DNA from: F23-D06 sp947167635 | GTDB taxonomy: Bacteria; Bacteroidota; Bacteroidia; Bacteroidales; WCHB1-69 | Assembly (NCBI GenBank): GCA_947167635.1 | Contig: CAMVIT010000005.1 | Location: 29,706-93,705 of the forward strand | Reading direction: 5' to 3' | Length of the DNA stretch: 64,000 nt | Shown here: positions 19,121 through 27,309 of the stretch, piece after piece | Position numbering within the stretch: the first letter of the stretch is position 1 | How the letters are laid out: each line of letters begins with the position of its first letter | Notes under the pieces: generated by a model | The model's input: only the letters and a program-made list of their open reading frames with translations | Databases searched by the model: none | What the model was told of the DNA's origin: nothing | Translations under genes and position numbers: made by a program

Positions 19121-20382
19121 TTGTATTTCTCGTTCCAGCAACGGCGCAGATATTTTCGGAGCTCGTTTTCACGCGGGTTGTCCTGCGGTTCGTAAATTTT
19201 CACCCCACTCAGTTGCGGTGGCATGAATTCCTGCTCGACGAAGTTGTGCTCGAAGTCATGAGCATACTGATATCCCTTGTGGTAGCCCAACTCCTTCATC
19301 AGCTTGGTGGGTGCGTTGCGGATATGCAGCGGCACAGGCAGGTCGCCGGTCTGCTTGACAATGGCGTATGCCGTGTCAATAGCCATGATGGCAGCGTTGC
19401 TCTTGGGCGACGAGGCCAAGTAGATGGCTGTCTGCGACAGGGGGATTCGCGCTTCTGGCATGCCGATGACGTTCACGGCTTGAAAACAATTGTTGGCCAA
19501 TAGCAGTGCGTTAGGATTGGCGTTCCCGATGTCTTCGGAGGCCAGGATGACCATGCGACGCGCGATGAAGAGCGGGTCCTCGCCGGCGATGAGCATGCGC
19601 GCCATCCAGTAGACTGCAGCGTTTGGGTCGCTGCCCCGCATCGACTTGATGAAGGCAGAGATGATGTCGTAATGCTGCTCCCCGTTCTTGTCGTAAAGTG
19701 CTAAGTTTTGTTGGATCACCTGCAATACGCCTTCTCGGGTGACGGTGAGCACACCGTCCGTCGGCTGTGTCATCCAAGTCACCAACTCAACGGCATTGAT
19801 GAGCTTTCGGGCGTCGCCGCCTGAAATACGCAACAAGGCCTCCGTGTCTTCCATGACAATTTTGCATCCCAACTGTTTCTCTTGATAGTCCACGGCGGTT
19901 TGCAGAATGCGCTCCAAATGCACGCGCGACAAATTTTTCAACACATAGACCTGACACCGGGAGAGCAGGGGTGAGATGACCTCGAAGGATGGATTCTCCG
20001 TGGTTGCACCGATGAGCGTGACGACCCCCTGCTCCACAGCACCCAACAAGGAATCTTGCTGGGACTTGGAAAAACGGTGGATCTCATCGATGAAAAGCAG
20101 GGACCGGTGCTCCGATTTTTTGGCCTTCTCAATAACATCGCGAATGTCTTTTACACCGCTGTTGATGGCACTCAACAGATAAAAGTCGGCGCCTGTAAGC
20201 TCGGCAATGAGCAGCGCCAGAGTGGTCTTGCCCACACCCGGAGGCCCCCAGAAAATCATGGATTGGATGTTGTCGTTTTCAATGGCATTGCGCAATACGG
20301 CTCCCTTGCCCATCAGGTGCTCCTGACCGACGTATGCATCCAGTGTCCGAGGACGTAATATCTCTGCCAAAGGCTTTTGCAT
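18103..20382 (-). CDS. In-frame fusion of RarA/MgsA ATPase and PorP/SprF membrane protein
   Basis: One open frame of 759 codons encodes two unrelated proteins. Residues 1-422 are a complete RarA (MgsA) replication-associated AAA+ ATPase: Walker A GPPGVGKT (46-53), Walker B LLFIDEIH (95-102), ATTEN sensor (126-130) and the MgsA C-terminal domain ending in LRKYLRRCWNEKYKY. Without a stop codon it runs into a signal-peptide-like segment (VILLLTALCCFFFSARGQ, to about residue 440). A PorP/SprF-type outer-membrane barrel beginning QNYHFSQFYDQPITLNPS follows and extends to the end. No ATG, GTG or TTG start for the barrel part is visible at the junction. The frame overlaps the next gene by one base. 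A sequencing or assembly error removing a stop cannot be excluded. Confidence 0.85.
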   Translation of the reverse strand: MQKPLAEILRPRTLDAYVGQEHLMGKGAVLRNAIENDNIQSMIFWGPPGVGKTTLALLIAELTGADFYLLSAINSGVKDIRDVIEKAKKSEHRSLLFIDEIHRFSKSQQDSLLGAVEQGVVTLIGATTENPSFEVISPLLSRCQVYVLKNLSRVHLERILQTAVDYQEKQLGCKIVMEDTEALLRISGGDARKLINAVELVTWMTQPTDGVLTVTREGVLQVIQQNLALYDKNGEQHYDIISAFIKSMRGSDPNAAVYWMARMLIAGEDPLFIARRMVILASEDIGNANPNALLLANNCFQAVNVIGMPEARIPLSQTAIYLASSPKSNAAIMAIDTAYAIVKQTGDLPVPLHIRNAPTKLMKELGYHKGYQYAHDFEHNFVEQEFMPPQLSGVKIYEPQDNPRENELRKYLRRCWNEKYKYVILLLTALCCFFFSARGQNYHFSQFYDQPITLNPSLTGAYDGLFRATAAYRTQWHSVTVPFQTMGISLDGSVYRNNQRQELIGIGAGFNFDHAGDLNYTSIQAIVTASYIKYLGRRGKHKIGLGIYGGILHNNVDFSNARWDEQFHSGHYDPSLPTSELFPDNRQLFFDIGAGFFWSFSPDKHNTFQLGTSVAHLNQPREAFSNDLEQLPVKYSVHFLSRIGLTSDLALEPMLYSSWQRRFSEYTFGVNVEYFQRKNSYTTIYSVGGGLLYRWNDAIIADVFFNWKDVRLGVAYDINVSRFVAATHARGSVELTLSYIFRKKTIKRIGKEPCPYDLL

Positions 20383-20400
20383 AGCTGTTCAAAGTGTTGG

Positions 20401-20408
20401 CAAAAGTA
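20401..20408 (-). promoter_or_regulatory. -7 element of the rarA promoter
   Basis: TACTTTTG on the minus strand, 18 bases before the RarA start codon, which predicts a very short leader. Confidence 0.55.
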
Positions 20409-20489
20409 CAAAAAAAAGTAATTGATTATTCGTGTTCGACAATCGGTGAATTTTCTTCGTTTAGCATGACTCATGTCGAAAATAATTGT

Positions 20490-20497
20490 ATCTTTGT
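20490..20497 (+). promoter_or_regulatory. -7 element before the four-helix-bundle gene
   Basis: TATCTTTG, 25 bases upstream of the start at 20523. Confidence 0.55.
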
Positions 20498-20522
20498 GGC
20501 GTGAAAACTAATACTTTTTTTT

Positions 20523-20984
20523 ATGATGAATGAACTAGAAAACAATGTAAGTTTTTTCAGATTTGAAGATTTGAGAATTTATGACAAATCGATGGAATAT
20601 ATCGATTGGTTATATGGAAAGATGACACAAATTCCCTGCGACAATGCAGTGACAGTGCGGTTCCCGATAGCCGCTTTCCTTAAATCCGCCAGCAAAATCG
20701 CCTTGAACACGGCGGAAGGATCCTCCCGAAGCAAATCGCAGTTCTTGTATTACATGAAATTGGCTAAGAGCGCGGTGAGGGAGTGCGTCGTTTTTACAGA
20801 AATATCCCGTAAGGTGAGCATCTTCGATGATGAAATGTATGAACATTCCCGCATTCAATTAATGGAATTGACGAAAATGATCGGCTCCTTGATCTCCTCG
20901 TTGCAGCGCAGCATAGGCTCCTCTGCCGCGGTGGATAAGACAGAGAATCCCATGGGGCCGATGTCGGACATTGACGAATTTTGA
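20523..20984 (+). CDS. Four-helix-bundle protein (23S rRNA intervening-sequence family)
   Basis: The 153-residue protein matches the small family first seen encoded in intervening sequences of 23S rRNA genes. It has the FRFEDLRIYDKSMEYIDWLY opening, an FPIAAFLKSASKIALNTAEGSSR motif and a KSAVRECVVFTEI helix. The family forms a four-helix bundle of unknown function. Here it is a free-standing gene with its own promoter (20490-20497) and a perfect terminator (21012-21040). A second in-frame ATG three bases later is an equally good start. Confidence 0.87.
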   Translation: MMNELENNVSFFRFEDLRIYDKSMEYIDWLYGKMTQIPCDNAVTVRFPIAAFLKSASKIALNTAEGSSRSKSQFLYYMKLAKSAVRECVVFTEISRKVSIFDDEMYEHSRIQLMELTKMIGSLISSLQRSIGSSAAVDKTENPMGPMSDIDEF

Positions 20985-21011
20985 TAAAAATTGTCCGTTT
21001 TTTTTTTTTTT

Positions 21012-21040
21012 AGAGGATGCAGAAATGCATCCTCTTTTTA
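21012..21040 (+). terminator. Intrinsic terminator after the four-helix-bundle gene
   Basis: A perfect 10-pair stem (21012-21021 with 21026-21035) closes a GAAA loop and is followed by a T-run. Confidence 0.9.
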
Positions 21041-21047
21041 TTTTTCT

Positions 21048-21055
21048 TATTTTTG
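21048..21055 (+). promoter_or_regulatory. -7 element of the C10 protease promoter
   Basis: TATTTTTG, 19 bases before the ATG at 21075, directly after the preceding terminator. This implies a leader of roughly 10-15 bases. Confidence 0.6.
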
Positions 21056-21074
21056 CCAGCCAAATTTTTAGGAT

Positions 21075-23165
21075 ATGAAAGTTCAATCAAAAACGTTTCT
21101 GCTTCTCTCTATGCTCCTTGTGACAGCTGTTTCCTCGTTTTCAAATCCTGTTGGGAAGAGGGCTATGATTGCATTCGGCCAGGCTGCTTTCAGACAAAAA
21201 GCGGCTGCGATTCATCCGGAAGCTGTCTCTGCCGAGTTGAAGGATGTCTTCTTCTTGGGTGATGCGAAAAAACCCTCATTGGCAATCCTGAATTTCGATG
21301 GAGGATTTCTTGTCGTCTCCGGTGACGATGCCGCCTTCCCTGTCTTGGCCTATTCGTTTGAAAGTGGGCTTGATTGGGATGCCGCTGCTCCTGGCGCACG
21401 CTACTTTATAGAATCCTATCAGCGGGAAATCCAGCAGATGAGAAAACAGAATGTCCAGCCTACAGACGAGGTTCAGCGTGAATGGCAAGCCCTTTCCTCC
21501 AAGGATGTCCAGGATGCGACGGTTATCATCTCCCCTCTGCTGACAGCCCGATGGAACCAAAACAAGTTCTATAACCAGTATTCTCCGGAAGATTATGAGT
21601 CAGGATCCTATTATGACAATCGCACCCCGAACGGTTGTGTTGCCGTGGCCATGGCGATGATCATGTATTACTATCGTTATCCCGAATGCGGTCAGGGGTC
21701 GCATACCAATTACACTGATTACGACGCCTATCACGTCAATTTTGCTCAACAGCATTACTGCTATGATGTCATGCAAGACCAGTTGGAACATTACAATAAC
21801 GAGGTCGCCAAGTTGATTTTCCATTGTGCTACCTCCGTGGATATGCACTATGCGTCCGATGGTTCCGGGGCCTATTCTCAAGAAGTGCCTAATGCAGTCA
21901 CGACGTATTTCAGATATAGTCCCGATTGCGAAATACAAAGCAAACATAACTATAACTCTTCGGTATGGAGACAAAAATTGAAAACGGAGTTGAACGCCCT
22001 CCATCCTATTTATTATTCGGGTTACTCTGAAGATGGCGGACATGCATTTGTCTGTGATGGCTATAATAGCGACAACCATTTCCATTTCAATTTTGGATGG
22101 GGTGGGTCTTCCAACGGATATTACAGCTTGAGCAGCAGCAATTCCCAAGCTGTGAATGGTTTTTCGTCGGGTCAGGCCGCCATCTTCAATTTTTATCCCG
22201 CAGATCTTGATTACCCGGGCGATTGTCAATCCAGGGAAATTTTTGCCGAGAATGGATCCTTGGAAGACGGCAGTTCTGTCTTTGACTATCAAGACAACCA
22301 AAACTGCACCTATCTTCTCAGCTCCCCTGGCGCAAATTCTGTCACGATCACCGTCCAGTCTTTTGAAACCCAACAGGGATTTGATTCGCTGAGCTTCTGG
22401 AATAAAAACGACTCCTTGTTGCTCACACTCTCGGGAGAAATGCCCACCACCAAGGTTTATGATTTTCTGACGGATAGCCTGTACATTACCTTTGTGACAG
22501 ATGACTCCATCACCGATGCCGGCTGGAGAATACAATACCAATTCAATAGACCTTTGCAAATCTGCAATGCCGGTTTGATCACAGGACTTGAAGGTACACT
22601 TACGGATGGAAGTGGCGACCAGGACTACAATCCCAACACGAGTTGCGTGTGGGTCTTCAGGAATGTCTCGGCTTCCAGTATTACTTTCTCGTTTGATTCC
22701 TTGGACCTCAGTCCAGAGGATCGTCTGGTTTTCTATGATGCCAAGATTAATCCCAACAGATTGATTAATGTCTTTTCGGGCAATACCATTCCTGCTGATT
22801 TCACCGTGAATTCAAGTAAAGTGAGAGTCGGTTTTTTCACCGACAATTATCTTAATGGAGGTGGCTTCTCTTTCCGGTGGACATTCAATCTCCAGGATGG
22901 GATCCATCAAGAGGAAATGGACTCGGATTCATGGACTGTTTTTCCAAATCCTGCGACAAACAGGGTGAATGTGTCGCTGCCGGATGGCTGGAAAAACGGT
23001 GCGATTGCCATATACGATATGGCGGGACGACAAGTTTTGCAGCAGCCAATTTCTGGGAACAGTACCGTTTCTTTTGATTCAAGTTCTTTAAATAGTGGTA
23101 TTTATACGGTTGTGTGCCGGAGTGGAAATAAGACTCTGAAAAAAAAGCTGGCGATTGTTCGTTAG
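21075..23165 (+). CDS. Secreted C10-family cysteine protease with T9SS sorting domain
   Basis: A streptopain/PrtT-like protease of 696 residues. In order it has a signal peptide (1-23) and a propeptide (about 24-150) of the Spi type containing FLVVSGDDAAFPVLAYS. The peptidase domain carries Cys188 in NGCVAVAMAM, His323 in GGHAFVCDGY and Trp342 in FGWGG. Two CUB-like beta domains follow (about 385-500 and 505-620). The chain ends in a type A T9SS sorting domain (about 625-696, VFPNPATNRVNV to the basic tail KKKLAIVR). The protein should cross the outer membrane through T9SS and remain attached or be released. It is monocistronic by promoter, or is followed by the DUF6515 gene 66 bases on. Confidence 0.93.
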   Translation: MKVQSKTFLLLSMLLVTAVSSFSNPVGKRAMIAFGQAAFRQKAAAIHPEAVSAELKDVFFLGDAKKPSLAILNFDGGFLVVSGDDAAFPVLAYSFESGLDWDAAAPGARYFIESYQREIQQMRKQNVQPTDEVQREWQALSSKDVQDATVIISPLLTARWNQNKFYNQYSPEDYESGSYYDNRTPNGCVAVAMAMIMYYYRYPECGQGSHTNYTDYDAYHVNFAQQHYCYDVMQDQLEHYNNEVAKLIFHCATSVDMHYASDGSGAYSQEVPNAVTTYFRYSPDCEIQSKHNYNSSVWRQKLKTELNALHPIYYSGYSEDGGHAFVCDGYNSDNHFHFNFGWGGSSNGYYSLSSSNSQAVNGFSSGQAAIFNFYPADLDYPGDCQSREIFAENGSLEDGSSVFDYQDNQNCTYLLSSPGANSVTITVQSFETQQGFDSLSFWNKNDSLLLTLSGEMPTTKVYDFLTDSLYITFVTDDSITDAGWRIQYQFNRPLQICNAGLITGLEGTLTDGSGDQDYNPNTSCVWVFRNVSASSITFSFDSLDLSPEDRLVFYDAKINPNRLINVFSGNTIPADFTVNSSKVRVGFFTDNYLNGGGFSFRWTFNLQDGIHQEEMDSDSWTVFPNPATNRVNVSLPDGWKNGAIAIYDMAGRQVLQQPISGNSTVSFDSSSLNSGIYTVVCRSGNKTLKKKLAIVR

Positions 23166-23231
23166 GGCTTAAACATTTTGTCGCTCTGTTTGTCTTTATC
23201 GGCGATGTTTAACACAATAAAATCTACTATC

Positions 23232-24359
23232 ATGAAAAAGTTAGTCATTTCCTTAGGCATTATCTGCATGATGGCACTGTCCGCATCAGATATCATGGGA
23301 CAAACACCGGTCTCCAGAACGAACACTTCCTCCGCAGCGGCTGGCAAATCCCAAAGCACTGCAGTCCGCCAGGAAAGGAAGGGTGATGCTCAGATGAGCA
23401 AAGCCAACACTAACTATCAGCGAGCACAGTCCTCTGTCGCACGTCCTGCCGCCACGAGTCAGCAGACATCAACCACTCGTCCTGCGGCCACGACCACGAC
23501 GGCTCGTCCGACCACGACGGCTCGCCCGGCATCTACACCTGCAAGCAGAACCACTACCAATAGCAGTGTCAGTTCCACTCGTACCAACACGAGTTCCTCA
23601 ACGGTGACAAGGCCTGCTTCTTCGAGCACCAGTGTGAACCGTCAGGCTGCTACAAACGCTGCACAGCCGGCTACTACTTCTGCAAGCAGACAAACGGGAT
23701 CTTCCACGACGGCTAAGCCCGCCACCACCGCAACTGCCACACAACCTTCCGCACGTGAGACGGCCAATGCTTCTTCTGCAGCGACCACGGCCAGAGGTAC
23801 GGCTCCCAGCAGTACATCAGAGTCAAGAAGAGGTTACAACGGGCAAGGTGTGGCCCAACCGCAACCCGCTCCTCAGGGATATACCGGAGGTGGCGCGAGT
23901 GGCGACCCCAAGATGCACCACAACCCCTTCATGCACCCGAATCACCACAACTTCGGCGGCCACATGACTGTCCCTCGTCATATACAACCGGTTTACTACG
24001 GCGGAATTCCCTACTACTACTATAACAGCGTCTTCTGCACCATGTTGAACGGCTACTATGTGATCTGCAGACCTCCGCTCGGCGCCGTCATCGCATACTC
24101 GATCTTCCACACCTGGCGTCCCGTTGTCGTGATCCACAGAGGTGTAACCTACTACTATGACGATGGTACTTTCTTCCGCCCGAGACAAAGAGATTATGTC
24201 GTAGTCGCCCCTCCGGTGGGAGCCTTGGTGGCCGAATTGCCCAGCAACTATCAGACCATCGTACTCGAAGGAAGAGTTTACTACAAGGTCGATAACGTTT
24301 ACTATAAGGAAGTTGTGCTTGACGGGTATCTCTGGTATGAAGTGCTCTTTGTAGCTTAA
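23232..24359 (+). CDS. Exported DUF6515-like protein with Thr/Ser/Ala-rich linker
   Basis: A 375-residue exported protein. The start at 23232 gives a signal peptide (MKKLVISLGIICMMALSASD). An upstream TTG start would add 18 residues and is less likely. Residues about 30-215 are low-complexity (Thr, Ser, Ala, Arg, with TTARP-like repeats) and probably span the periplasm or cell wall. The C-terminal 130 residues contain Tyr-rich and Pro-rich repeats such as PPVGALVAELPSNYQTIVLE and VYYKVDNVYYKEV, which match the DUF6515 family as I know it. Function is unknown. Confidence 0.85.
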   Translation: MKKLVISLGIICMMALSASDIMGQTPVSRTNTSSAAAGKSQSTAVRQERKGDAQMSKANTNYQRAQSSVARPAATSQQTSTTRPAATTTTARPTTTARPASTPASRTTTNSSVSSTRTNTSSSTVTRPASSSTSVNRQAATNAAQPATTSASRQTGSSTTAKPATTATATQPSARETANASSAATTARGTAPSSTSESRRGYNGQGVAQPQPAPQGYTGGGASGDPKMHHNPFMHPNHHNFGGHMTVPRHIQPVYYGGIPYYYYNSVFCTMLNGYYVICRPPLGAVIAYSIFHTWRPVVVIHRGVTYYYDDGTFFRPRQRDYVVVAPPVGALVAELPSNYQTIVLEGRVYYKVDNVYYKEVVLDGYLWYEVLFVA

Positions 24360-24373
24360 AAAAAATTTTTCAG

Positions 24374-24420
24374 GATTTGAGCGCGAATCAAAAATTTTAG
24401 TATTTTTGCGCGCTCAAATC
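24374..24420. repeat. Perfect 12-bp inverted repeat around the tRNA-Gln promoter
   Basis: Left arm 24374-24385 (GATTTGAGCGCG) and right arm 24409-24420 are exact reverse complements separated by 23 bases. The -7 element at 24401-24408 abuts the right arm. There is no T-run, so it is not an obvious terminator; an operator or attenuating hairpin is possible. Confidence 0.75.
24401..24408 (+). promoter_or_regulatory. -7 element of the tRNA-Gln promoter
   Basis: TATTTTTG, 16 bases before the tRNA. A TTTG at 24376-24379 lies 21 bases upstream, within the left arm of the inverted repeat, and could be the -33 element. Confidence 0.6.
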
Positions 24421-24423
24421 TTT

Positions 24424-24494
24424 TGCCCTGTGGTGTAATGGTAGCACAGCAGATTCTGGTTCTGTTTGTATGGGTTCGAGTCCTATCGGGGCAA
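24424..24494 (+). tRNA. tRNA-Gln, anticodon CTG
   Basis: Folded by hand: the acceptor TGCCCTG pairs with CGGGGCA. The D-arm contains GGTGTAATGGTAGCAC. The anticodon stem GCAGA/TCTGT encloses the loop TTCTGGT with anticodon CTG (reads CAG). The T-arm has GGGTTCGAGTCC. CCA is not encoded. A strong terminator follows. Confidence 0.93.
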
Positions 24495-24500
24495 CTTCAA

Positions 24501-24528
24501 AATCACGCTGTTCAGCGTGATTTTTTTT
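24501..24528 (+). terminator. Intrinsic terminator after tRNA-Gln
   Basis: AATCACGCTG (24501-24510) and its reverse complement (24513-24522) form a tight hairpin followed by eight T residues. Confidence 0.9.
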
Positions 24529-24591
24529 GATAGATCCATCTCCTTCCAAGACAGTATCGTAAAAAGGTTGTCACAATCCAAAACTTTTGCG

Positions 24592-24599
24592 TATTTTTG
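24592..24599 (+). promoter_or_regulatory. -7 element of the udk promoter
   Basis: TATTTTTG, 23 bases before the udk start. Confidence 0.6.
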
Positions 24600-24622
24600 C
24601 CGATTGAAAAAATATATTCGAC

Positions 24623-25237
24623 ATGTTAGTTATTGGCATCGCCGGCGGATCCGGCTCTGGAAAGACCTCTGTGGTCAAAAAGATCATACAATGCTTGCCC
24701 AAAGAGCGAGTGAGCGTCCTCAGTCAAGACGCCTATTATAAGGACAACGGCAATCTGCCACAGGAAGAGAAAGAAAAGATTAATTTCGATCATCCTTCCG
24801 CTATTGAATGGTCGCTTTTAATAGACCATATACAACAACTTCATTCAGGCAAATCCGTAGATATGCCCATCTACTCGTATGTGACATGCGGCCGCAGTCG
24901 TGAGACTATTCCTGTGAAACCCTGTGACGTATTGCTCGTGGAGGGTATCCTCATCTTCACAGATCCCGAACTGTGCCGCATATTGGATTTGAAGGTGTTT
25001 GTCGATACTGATGCTGACGAACGCTTGATCCGCATCATTCAACGCGACGTAATTGAACGCGGGCGTGGATTGGACAAATCTATCATCCACTACCAAAATT
25101 TTGTGAAGCCCATGCACGAACTTTTCATCGAGCCGTCCAAGAGGTTGGCCGACATTATTATCCCTGTTGGTGGACAAAACGAGAAGGGTATTGACATCCT
25201 GACTTCCAAAATCAGGCAGACTCTTGGTATTGTTTAA
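24623..25237 (+). CDS. udk: Uridine kinase
   Basis: Phosphorylates uridine and cytidine in pyrimidine salvage. The 204-residue protein has Walker A GGSGSGKT (8-15), a nucleoside-site region with LSQDAYYKDN and FDHPSA, and a lid segment RLIRIIQRDVIERGR, all typical of Udk. The gene has its own promoter and ends with a four-base overlap with the convergent gene at 25234-26508. Confidence 0.95.
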   Translation: MLVIGIAGGSGSGKTSVVKKIIQCLPKERVSVLSQDAYYKDNGNLPQEEKEKINFDHPSAIEWSLLIDHIQQLHSGKSVDMPIYSYVTCGRSRETIPVKPCDVLLVEGILIFTDPELCRILDLKVFVDTDADERLIRIIQRDVIERGRGLDKSIIHYQNFVKPMHELFIEPSKRLADIIIPVGGQNEKGIDILTSKIRQTLGIV

Positions 25238-26508
25238 GTCTTTTGTTGCTGCTTTTTGGCGGCAGGGAACAGTACATTGTTCAGAATCAAACGATAACCG
25301 GCAGAATTGGGGAATAGATTCAATTCTGTGGGAGGATCGTTGATTAAATGTTGATAATCCTCGGGATCGTGGCCGGAGTAGAAGGTCCAAGTCCCTTTTC
25401 CATACTCGCCATGGATATAGCGTGCTTCGTTGAATTGCGCTGATTCTCCCATGATGGTAACTGTGGGTTTAATCAGCTCTTTCCGGAAAGCGGTGGTTTG
25501 TCCCATGAATCCGGGAATCACGGTTAAGTGGTTTTGGCACAACATGGTGGGGACGGGGTCCCACTTGGCGGAAAATTCAAACAGCGTGAAAAAGTCATTG
25601 CTTTTATTGGTCATGTGCAATGTGGGATTCACATCAATGTCAGACACTTCATAGACGTAGGGATTGGTCTCGATCTTGAAGTTTGTGAAAGCGAAGCAGT
25701 TGTCATAGTTGAGCTTGCTTTGGGCCTGCGGGTCCATGGGATCTCCGTCAAACATGACATCACAAATATCCACACCTTCGGCAGCCAATGCGATGTCGTA
25801 ACTGTCTGGACCCGAGCACATGGCGAACAGGTAGCCACCTCCCGCCACGAAGTCGCGGATGCCTTTGGCCACGGCAAGCTTCATTTGGGAAACTTTTGCG
25901 AATCCCAGTTGCGCGGCGCGCTCCTCCTGTTCCTTGACATCATCCTGATACCACTTGGCATTTCGGTAGTTGGCCCAAAACTTGCCGTATTGTCCTGTGA
26001 AATCTTCATGGTGCAGGTGCAACCAGTCGTATTTGGGTAGTTCGCCCTTGATGACCTCTTCGTCATACAGGACGGTGTAGGGGATTTCGGCGTATGTGAG
26101 CACCAGGGTGACGGCATCGTCCCAAGGGAGTTTGTTCTTGGGGGAATAAACTGCAATTTTGGGCTCTTTGGTTAGCCGGATTTCGTTCATGTTGTTTTCT
26201 GTGGCTGAAATCTCAGCAAGGATGCCCTCTGCTTGAATGTCGGCGATGACCTGGTATGTGACGCCTCTGACCACGCATTCGTCTTCAATGATGGAGCTGT
26301 AGGCGCACATGAAACTGCCACCGCGGTAGTTGAGCAACCAACTCATGTCCACTTGGTGCGAAACGGCGAAATAGGCTATGCCGTATGCTTTAAGATGGTT
26401 CTCTTGTTCCAAATCCATAGGGATGAGGATATGGGTGGCTGAGGCGTAGGGAACGCAAACGATGCAGCATACTATAGCCAAAAGGATTGTTTTCAGTGTT
26501 TTCTTCAT
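25234..26508 (-). CDS. Exported protein of the so-called asparagine synthetase B-like family of Bacteroidota
   Basis: A 424-residue protein with a signal peptide (MKKTLKTILLAIVCCIVCVPYASA). It matches proteins often labelled asparagine synthetase B in Bacteroidota databases, as I remember them. It has no N-terminal catalytic Cys of that enzyme and no PP-loop, and it is exported, so the label is not credible. The middle (VAGGGYLFAMCSGPDSYDIA) looks like the nucleophile-elbow region of a class I amidotransferase or ThuA-like fold. The function is therefore unknown. It is the last gene of a minus-strand string with the 261-residue protein (five bases) and the FadL-like porin. Confidence 0.82.
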   Translation of the reverse strand: MKKTLKTILLAIVCCIVCVPYASATHILIPMDLEQENHLKAYGIAYFAVSHQVDMSWLLNYRGGSFMCAYSSIIEDECVVRGVTYQVIADIQAEGILAEISATENNMNEIRLTKEPKIAVYSPKNKLPWDDAVTLVLTYAEIPYTVLYDEEVIKGELPKYDWLHLHHEDFTGQYGKFWANYRNAKWYQDDVKEQEERAAQLGFAKVSQMKLAVAKGIRDFVAGGGYLFAMCSGPDSYDIALAAEGVDICDVMFDGDPMDPQAQSKLNYDNCFAFTNFKIETNPYVYEVSDIDVNPTLHMTNKSNDFFTLFEFSAKWDPVPTMLCQNHLTVIPGFMGQTTAFRKELIKPTVTIMGESAQFNEARYIHGEYGKGTWTFYSGHDPEDYQHLINDPPTELNLFPNSAGYRLILNNVLFPAAKKQQQKT

Positions 26509-26513
26509 GATAG

Positions 26514-27302
26514 TTATCTTCTGACAATGGGACGGCGTTGGATCCTGCCGTCTGATTCCAACAGGAATAGGTTTTTATTGGTTAGTCTGAATTCAGTTGT
26601 GTTTGGCAATGCATCGGCAATAAGGATGAAATCCATGGCGAAAAAATCGTATTTGTTAAGCTTGCCATCTTTAAGATAAACGATAAAATCGCCTTGCCAT
26701 TGTGCGGATAGAACATTCGGCAACAAAATTTTTCTTTCAAATGTTCCAAAGTTGTCGAAAAAGAAGAGCCCGTAGGTGGTGTCTGTCAATACAATACTTT
26801 TGTCAAGCGCAATCGCCATGCTTGTCGGGTTGAATTGCTCGCCAAAGTTGACAGGTGTGGTGTTGATGCTATTCAGGGAAAGGTCCGTGAGTATGAGTTG
26901 GTGCGTGCTGTTGTCGAAGAGTGCAATCCGGTTGGCACCGGCAAAGGCAGCAAGTGTTACGGAAAAGAGATTGTGCTCGAAAAGGGAGAGCCTGTTCCCG
27001 ACGGGGGAGAGGGTGTTGTCCAAAATGGTGATGACACCGGCTTCTTTGTGAAAAACCAAGATTTTGGAAGGGATACTGGCATCAACATTGCAAATGTCCC
27101 CCAATTCATAGTTGCTATAATTCGACAACAAATTCCCGTTCGGGTCGTATTTTTCCAATGTGGCATCTTTCCATATATAGACGTTCTCTTGTATGTCCAC
27201 AGTGAAGTGATCGCATTGTCTGTGGAAAAAAGAAGGTCGCTCTTGGGCATGGGAGAGTCCAAGAGCGACAATGTATATTATAAGCAAAAGCGCTTTTTTC
27301 AT
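26514..27302 (-). CDS. Exported hypothetical protein, probable beta-propeller
   Basis: A 262-residue exported protein. The start at 27302 gives MKKALLLIIYIVALGLSHAQ as signal peptide; the longer frame reads into the upstream gene. Repeated units with hydrophobic strand, turn and Asp (for example HFTVDIQENVYIWKDATLEKYD, written here as short blocks HFTVD and YIWKD, and NRIALFDNSTHQLIL) suggest a small propeller. No catalytic motif is recognised. It starts seven bases after the FadL-like gene and ends five bases before the next gene. Confidence 0.75.
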   Translation of the reverse strand: MKKALLLIIYIVALGLSHAQERPSFFHRQCDHFTVDIQENVYIWKDATLEKYDPNGNLLSNYSNYELGDICNVDASIPSKILVFHKEAGVITILDNTLSPVGNRLSLFEHNLFSVTLAAFAGANRIALFDNSTHQLILTDLSLNSINTTPVNFGEQFNPTSMAIALDKSIVLTDTTYGLFFFDNFGTFERKILLPNVLSAQWQGDFIVYLKDGKLNKYDFFAMDFILIADALPNTTEFRLTNKNLFLLESDGRIQRRPIVRR

Positions 27303-27309
27303 TGAATTA

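Noticed and set aside
23178..23231. TTG start for the DUF6515 protein
   Set aside because: The ATG at 23232 begins an ideal signal peptide; the extra 18 residues would disrupt it.
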